Of a stretch of 64,000 nucleotides of DNA, positions 35,401 to 44,400 are shown in pieces (position 1 is the stretch's first letter; each line of letters begins with the position of its first letter). Both the position numbers and the translations under genes were made by a program. The stretch lies in the NCBI GenBank assembly GCA_021738725.1, contig JAIPBE010000010.1:19394-83393 (forward strand). Direction: 5' to 3'. The notes under the pieces were generated by a model. The model ran no database searches and was not told the DNA's origin. It worked only from the letters and a program-made list of their open reading frames with translations. The DNA comes from Saprospiraceae bacterium. Its GTDB lineage: Bacteria > Bacteroidota > Bacteroidia > Chitinophagales > Saprospiraceae.

Positions 35401-38400
35401 TGCTCACAGTCACACCGGTCCCGGAAGCTACTTTCGATACCTTGCCTCAGAGCATGACGATTACCTGTGATGAAATACCGACTGCTCTGTTAGACTTGAA
35501 TTACGACAATGGGGAGAGCGGTGCCTGTCAGATATCCGGAACAGTTACTCCGACCCAAACCGGTACAGCAGATCTGTGCGGTGGCGTCATCACGTATGAA
35601 TGGCAGTTCACCGATGTTTGTAATCGGGTTACAACCCATACCCAGGTATTGACCGTCACCCCTGTCCCGGTGGCTACGTTTGATACGCTGCCGCCCAGCT
35701 TGACCATCACCTGTGCAGAAATTCCGACCACGACGCTCGATCTGAACTATGACAACGGCGAAAGTGGTGCTTGTCAGATTTCGGGAACGGTGTCGCCAGT
35801 CGTGACGGGTACGGCTGACCTCTGCGGAGGAGTGATTACCAATACCTGGGAATTTACAGATGTATGCGGACGTGTCACAACTCATGTCCAGGTGCTGACG
35901 GTGACCCCTGTCCCACCGGCAACATTTGATTCGTTGCCTCCGAGTATGACCGTGGATTGTGCAAACATCCCCACTTCTGCTCCTTCATTAAGCTACACCA
36001 ATGGTGAAAGCGGTGCATGTGCAATAACCGGCACTGTAGCACCCGTGACCACTGGCATGGCCGACCTGTGTGGTGGTGTGATCACCAACACCTGGGAGTT
36101 CACCGATGTCTGTGGCCGACTGATCAGTCATGTACAAGTGATCACTGTTACGCCGGTTCCAGAAGCGGTGTTGGATACCATGCCGGCCAGTATGACCATT
36201 ACCTGTGCGGAGATTCCGACCACCCCACTGAATATTGACTATACCAATGGATTGACCGGCGCTTGCCTGATCTCGGGGACGGCCGTGCCGGTTGTTACAG
36301 GTAGTGCCGACCTCTGTGGTGGCGCCATCACCTACTCCTGGACCTTTACGGATGCCTGCAGCCGGACGACGACATACGCCCAAACCCTGACCGTCACCCC
36401 GGTCCCTCCGGGTGTCTTTGACTCCCTGCCTCCGAATCTCACAGTTGACTGCGCCAATATTCCCACTACGGCACCTTCGCTGAACTATGATAATGGGGAG
36501 AGCGGTGCCTGTGCGATCACCGGATCAGTCGCACCTGTGACCACTGGTTCGGCGGACCTCTGTGGAGGTTCAATTACCAATACCTGGGAATTCACCGATG
36601 TCTGTGGCCGGACCATCAATCATGTCCAGGTCATCACCGTTACACCCGTTCCGGAAGCGGTTCTGGATACCATGCCGGCGAGCATGACCATCAGCTGTTC
36701 AGAGATCCCGACCACACCCCTCGATATTGACTATACCAATGGATTGACAGGTGCCTGCCTGATATCAGGTACAGCTACGCCCGCAGTGACAGGCTCTGCA
36801 GATCTTTGTGGTGGTACCATTACGAACACCTGGTCATTTACCGATGCCTGTAACCGGACGACGACGCATGTGCAAACCTTGACTGTCACACCGGTCCCGA
36901 TCGCTACGTTCGATACGTTGCCGCCGAGTATGACGGTAGATTGCGCGAATATACCGGCCTCTGCCCCTGTCCTCAACTATGATAATGGTGAATCAGGAGC
37001 ATGTGCGATCACCGGATCTGTCGCAGCCGCAACCACCGGTTCTGCGGACCTCTGTGGAGGGACCATTACCAATACCTGGTCTTTCACGGACGTCTGTGGT
37101 CGAGTCATCAACCATGTGCAGACGATCAACGTGACCCCTGTACCGGAGGCAGATTTTGATACATTGCCACCGAGCATGACCATCACTTGTGCTGAAATTC
37201 CTACGACTACACCCAACCTTGATTTTTCAAATGGCCTCTCCGGTGCCTGTCTGATTTCAGGTTCGGTCACGCCGTCCATCACCGGTTCAGCAGATCTTTG
37301 CGGAGGGACCATTACCAATACCTGGTCATTTACCGATCCGTGCGGTCGGGTGAAAACGCATGTCCAGACCCTGACGGTGATGCCTGTCCCTGAAGCGGAT
37401 TGGGTCAATCCGCCGCCGGCAGCGATCACCGTCGATTGCTATAACATTCCGGCTTCGGCACCGCCTCTGCAATACACGAACAATCTTGCTGGCGCCTGTC
37501 TTATTTCCGGAACAGCAGCGCCTGTTATGACTGGCGGTGCAAGTGAATGTGGTGGGACCATCACCTTTACCTGGACATTTACAGATGCCTGTAATCGGAC
37601 CAAGACACATGTACAGACAGTCACTGTGACACCAACACCCCCGGCCACATGGGTCAATCCGCCGGCGAGCATCGTGGTGGACTGTTATAATATTCCTGCC
37701 GGACCGCCGAATCTTCAATATACCAATGGAGAAACGGGAAATTGCGGAATTACTGGCACTGTTCCAGGTACGCAGACAGGATCAGCCAACCTGTGCGGTG
37801 GCGTGATCCAGTACGCCTGGACATTTACCGATCAATGTGGTCGGAACATCCAGCATTTCCAGACCATCACGGTGACCCCGACACCCGCTGCCGCATTTGT
37901 GAATCCACCTCCTGCCTTTCTGGTCATCGACTGCGAGGATATTCCTGCAGGGGGACCTCCCAACCTGCAATACACCAATAATGAAACCGGATCTTGCGAG
38001 ATCTCGGGAACCGTTCCGGCAGTCCAGACTGGCTCAGCAGGCCTGTGTGGCGGAACCATCAACTATACCTGGACCTTTACGGATCAGTGTGGCCGGATCA
38101 TTCAGCATATTCAGAGCCTTGTCGTCAATCCGGCACCGGAAGGTGACTTCCAGAATCCACCGGCGAGCATCACCGTGAATTGTGCCAACATACCGGGATC
38201 TGCACCTCCCCTGACTTTTACCAATGGCCTGGGGGGGACTTGTGGCATTTTCGGATCTGTGCCCGCTCAATTGGTGGGCAGCCCGGACCCATGCGGCAGC
38301 CAGTACTCCTACCAGTGGCAGTTCACAGATCAATGTGGGCGTACCAAGACGCACACGCAGTTTATAACGGTAACGCCGACACCAGAGGCAACATTTACCA

Positions 38401-41400
38401 ACCCACCTTTGGATATCACCGTAGATTGTAACCAGGTCAGCAGCAACCTGCCCGCCTTGCAATACACCAATAATGAAGCGGGCAATTGTGCGATCACAGG
38501 AAGTGTCCAGGGCCAGCAAACGGGAACGTACGACTATTGTGGTGGAACCCTGTTCAATGATTGGGAATTCACGGACAATTGCGGACGCACCATCTCACAT
38601 ACCCAGACGGTTACAGTCCTGCCTTCACCCGCCGCTGTTTTTCAAAATACTCCCGCAGATATCACCGTGACCTGTGATAATATTCCCGGTCCGAATCAGG
38701 CACTTACCTACTCGAACGGGCAAAATGGTGCCTGCTCGATCCAGGGGAGTATTCTGCCTTCCGAGTCCGGTGTATGGGACGCCTGCGGTGGCTATAAAAT
38801 ATTTGAATGGTTCTTCCAGGATGATTGCGGAAGAACCATCCAGCACACACAGAATGTCACCATCCTCAAAGGCCCGGATCCAGTATTTATCGATCCACCA
38901 ATGGATGTGACGATCAGTTGCAGCGAAGCGGAACAACTGGATCCTTCCATTCTGATCTCCTATTCCAATTATGGCATCGGTGACTGTGAAAATCAGGGAA
39001 CTGTGGAGGCGTTCCAGGATGCCACCTACAATGAATGTGGTGGTACCATTCTCTACACCTGGGAATTGGATGCCTGTGGCACCACCATCACCCATACCCA
39101 GGTATTCACTGTGGAACCTGTGGCCGACCCGGTATTTGTGGCCGGACCTCCTGACCTGACGCTCGAATGTGGTGAGCCTTTGCCACCACTCGACGAATTG
39201 TATTACTTCAACAACCAGTTCGGGATCTGTGAGATCGAAGGATTCGTTCCGCCCGATGTCACTGAAGTAGACCATGTATGGACGATCACCTGGGAGTTCA
39301 CTAACCCTTGTACGGGCAATGTGATCACCGAAAAGCAGGTGATCCTGGAGAAACCGGATCCGATCATGCAAGTGGACCCGGATACTGTCCGGATCTGTCT
39401 CGGTGAAAACTTCGATCTGTCCACCTTGCAGGTGGTCGACGTGAACAATGCGAAACCGAGTATCACGTATCACACCGGTACACCGGCTACAACAGCCAAC
39501 CAGTTGCCCGGGACGATCGTGAATCCGATCGTGACCACGGTTTATTACATCAAAGGCACCACCTTCTTTGGTTGTGTCGGCGAAATACCCTTTACCCTGA
39601 TCGTGGATCAGCCGGTCACCGCGGGTGGCAATGGTGGCGGATACCTCTGTAACGGAGCAGCAAACGTCAATTTCTTTACCTACATCAATGGCAACTATAC
39701 ACCTGGTGGAACATGGATTGATCCGAATAATAGTGGGATCGATATTTTCCCACCGACCGATGTCAGTTTTGCAGGAGTCGCTCCTGGCATCTATACCTTC
39801 CATTATGTGGTGCCGAATAACGGGGCTTGCGAAGGCGATACATCCACCATTGCACTGTCTTACGTGGCACCGATCAATATATTGATAGACAGCCTGGTCT
39901 GTGAATCCAGTCAGGACTTCTACAATGTCTATTTCACTCTGAATACGTTTGTGCCGACCGTTTCGATCGGGACTTTGGCCAATCTGGGCAATGGCAAATA
40001 TTCTGTGAGCGCCATTCCTGTCGATTCGTCACTGACCATCGTCGGTACGGATCCTGCCAGTGGCTGTCTGGCAACGGTGGTGATCGATCCACCCAACTGT
40101 AATTGCCCACCTGTCCCCAATCCGGTAAACCTGGGTGATCCGGTTATTTGCCAGGGTGAACCCATTCCGACCTTACAAGTTACAGTGGGCCCCGGCGATA
40201 TTGCTAACTGGTACAATGCTCCGAATGGTGGAACACTTCTCCAGGCCAACAGTACCACTTATACACCTGGTGTCTCTAACCCGGGCGTGTATGTTTATTA
40301 CGTGGAGGCCGTGAACGCCATGTTCCCGAACTGTAAGAGCACCCAACGAACCCCGGTTGAATTAACCATTCAACAGAAACCAACGGTCGTCAATGGTGTG
40401 CTGAAATCCTGCGATGCTAACAGCGACGGTTTTGCCAGCTTTACCCTGAGCAATGCAAACACCCAGGTGAATGGCAATCCGAATAACACCTTCGTGTATT
40501 ATGGAACAGCGGCAGACGCTCAGAATGGCGTGAACCCCTTAACCAACAGCTATACGAATACCGTTCCCTATCAACAGACCATTTATGTGGTGGTGACCAA
40601 CCAGGCCGGCTGTAAATCGCAGTCCCAGGTCACCCTGATCGTCTTCCCGACCATTCAATTGACTGCGAATGTCACGGGTGAAACCTGTCTGGGTGATGCG
40701 AATGGCAGTGTCATCATCAGCTCGACAGGTGGTACCGGGCAGGTGCTGTACAGCCTGATGAACAGTAACTATAACGCACAGACCACGTACACCAACCTGA
40801 CAGCCGGCGCCCATACGGCCTGGGCGCGTGATACATTCAACTGTACCGTTTCCCAACCATTTACGATTCCGGACGGATTGGAACTGGTGATCGATGTATT
40901 CACCGTAGTGTGCAACAATAACAACACACCGAGTGATGCCACCGATGATTTCTATACGATCACATTTACGCTGAGCAACAACCAGGTCAATGCGGGCACC
41001 TTCAACGTGACCGGACCGGGTGTGAACCAGGGACCGTTCACATATGGACAGTCACACAATTTCACATTACCTGCCAACGGCCAGTCATTGACGCTGACCT
41101 TTACAGATGCCGTGAAAGGTTGCCCGGTCACTCAGCAGATCGGTCCACTGAATTCCTGCTCTACGGATTGCCTCATCACCATTACCACATTGACAAAAGT
41201 GTGTAATGATGCAGGCACCAATTCGGATCCTGCAGATGACTATTACGAATTCACGGTGAATGCAACAGCTGTGAATGGTGGCGCATCCAACAGTTTCATC
41301 GTGGTGATCGGCGGAACTACATACGGTCCGTTCACCTATGGCACAGGAGGTACATTCACCTTGCCGGCGAACGGAACGAATCCAGTCGTAACCTTTATTG

Positions 41401-44400
41401 ACAATGATGATCCGCAGTGTTCTGCCAGTCAGTCGGCTGGTGTCCTGGCACCTTGTTCCAACACCTGTTTGATCACAGCAGTGGTGGACAGCATCAAGTG
41501 CGATGGGCTGGGTACAGAAAATGACATTTTTGATGATGTCTTTACCTTCCAGCTCACCGTGAGCGGTTTGAATAAGTCAACGACCTGGTATGTCGATCCC
41601 ATTTCGGGGACGACCTATCTATATGATGTCGCCCAAACCTTCGGGCCGTATCTGATCGCCAATGGAGTAGTGGTCCTCACCCTGGTGGACAGTGCTGATC
41701 CGAATTGTACCGTGGTCGTCCAGGTGACACCGCCACCACCTTGCTCGGAGCCTTGCGAACTGGCCGTTGCCAATTTGAACCTCGGCCCTTGTAACGACAA
41801 CAATACAGGTCCGAACGATATGGATGACTTCTTCTCGGTTTCATTTACCGTGAATACTGTGTTGGGCACGACCTCCCAATATCAGGTGACCTGGAATGCC
41901 ATGACCTGGGGGCCGTTCAACTATGGATCCCAGATCAACCTGCCAAATGTGCCAGCCAATGGCCAGACCATTACGCTGCTGATCACCGACGTCAACAACC
42001 CGGCATGTGTTACATCCGTAGATGTGATGAAGGATCCTTGTTCGACGTGTACGCAAACTGCAGAGGCTGGTCCGACATTCGAATTGGGATGTCTGACACC
42101 CAATGTCATTCTACAAGGATCGGCCAATCCTCCGAATGGTGTCTTTGCCTGGACAGGACCCAACAATTTCATGTCCGCTATCCCGACACCTATCGTGAGC
42201 TTCCCGGGCACCTATATCCTGACCGTCACCTACCCCAACCAGTGTGTAGCGATCGATAGTACAGTGGTGACAGTGGATCAATCCATCCCAATTGCGGATG
42301 CGGGTCCTAATGCCGTTATCACCTGTGTGATCGATACGATCATTCTAGGGGGACCCAGTACATCTTTAGGTCCGGATTTCATTTATATCTGGAAGAATGG
42401 AGCAGGCATTCAGATCGGAAATATGCCGACCCTGGTGATCACTCAACCGGGCACCTATACCCTCCAGGTAATCAACTTTACCAATAACTGTAGTTCTCCG
42501 ATCGATCAGGTGGTGGTCACTCTGGATCAGGAGATCCCGATGACCCCGATCTATACAGATCCGGCAGGAGCCTTAGGGTGTCTGGTGGATACGGTGACCC
42601 TTTCTACCGATCCACAGGTCGGTGTGGTGTTCACCTGGACACAAGGAGGAACCACAGTCAATGGTCTCAGCTATGACCTGACCACACCGGGTTTGGTCAC
42701 ACTGACCGCCGTCGATACGACGAATGGCTGTTCCGGTGCCAGTCAGATCACCATCAATGATGAGACAGATATACCGTTGGTCAACAATGGTATCCTGAAA
42801 TCCTGTGATCCGGATGGAGATGGTCTTGCCACTTTCAACCTGGCATCTGCCAATTCCCAGATCAACCCGGATGCGACCAATACATTTACATACTTTCTGA
42901 CACTCGCGGATGCGCAGGCAGGGGCCAATCCACTTCCGGCATCCTATACCACCGTCACCCCTGGCCAGCAGGTGGTCTATGTCCGCGTAGCCAATGCCAT
43001 CGGATGCTATGATGTGGCCAGTTTGACACTGATCGTGTTCCCGCCGATCAACTTGCAGACTATTGTGACCGGTGAGACCTGTCTCGGTGATGCCAATGGA
43101 TCTGTGACCCTCAGTTCCACTGGAGGGACAGGACAAGTGCAGTACAGTCTGATGAACAGCAACTACACCCTGCAGACCGTATTTGGATCACTGACAGCAG
43201 GTGCACACACCGCCTGGGCGAGGGATACTTTCGGATGTACCGTGAGCAAGCCGTTCACTGTACCGGTTGGACTGGATCTCAACCTGGACAACTTCGAAGT
43301 TGTCTGTGATAATAACGGTACCCTGGCGGATGCCACGGATGACTTCTACGTGATCACCTTCTCGGTCAGTAACAGCCAGGCCAATGCCGGCACATTCAAT
43401 GTCACAGGTACAGGTGTGAATGAGGGACCATTTACCTATGGGGTCTCGCACAGCTTCACCATTCCGGCAAACGGACAGACACTGACCCTGACGCTGGCCG
43501 ATGTCGTGAAAGGATGTTCCCTGTCGGAGCAGATCGGACCGTTGAATTCCTGTTCCACAAACTGTCTGCTCACCATTACCACATTGACAAAAGTGTGTAA
43601 TGACAACGGAACGGATTACGATCCCGCTGATGACTACTACACCTTCACCGTGAATGCCACAGCACTCAATCCGGGTGCCAGTGGGACCTTCAATGTGATC
43701 GTAAGCGGTACCACATACGGGCCATTTAACTACGGCACTGGAGGAACATTTACGATCCCGGCCAACGGGACGAATCCTGCGGTAACCTTCCGGGATGCAG
43801 ATGACAATCAATGTTCAGCCTCCCAATCTGCCGGTGCCTTGATCCCTTGTTCAGACAAGTGCCTCCTCAATGCAGTCGTAGCCAATATTGTCTGTGATAA
43901 AAATGGAACAGACAATGATCCACTGGATGATACCTACGACTTCGAATTGACCGTCACCGGATTTAATAACTCCGCTGAATGGTATGTGGATCCGAATACC
44001 ACGACAACCTATCCATACGGAGCCTTGCAGAATTTTGGTCCTTACCTCATTAGCAATGGCAATCTGGTGCTGACCCTGGTGGACCTAGCGGATCCTTCCT
44101 GTACGGTAGAGATCACTGTGATACCACCACCACCTTGTTCTGAACCGTGCGAGGTGGAGCTGGTCAACCTGAATGTGGGTCCGTGTAACAACAACAATAC
44201 GGGACCAACTACCGCAGATGACTACTTCGACGTATCATTTGTGGTCAACGCAATTCTGGGCAACACCAGCACCTATGAGGTGACCGGCGGCGGTATGACC
44301 TGGGGACCCTTTACCTATGGTTCGCTGGCTGTCCTGAATAATCTTCCGGCGAATGGACAGGTGATTACACTCACCATACTCGATCTGAATAATCCGAATT

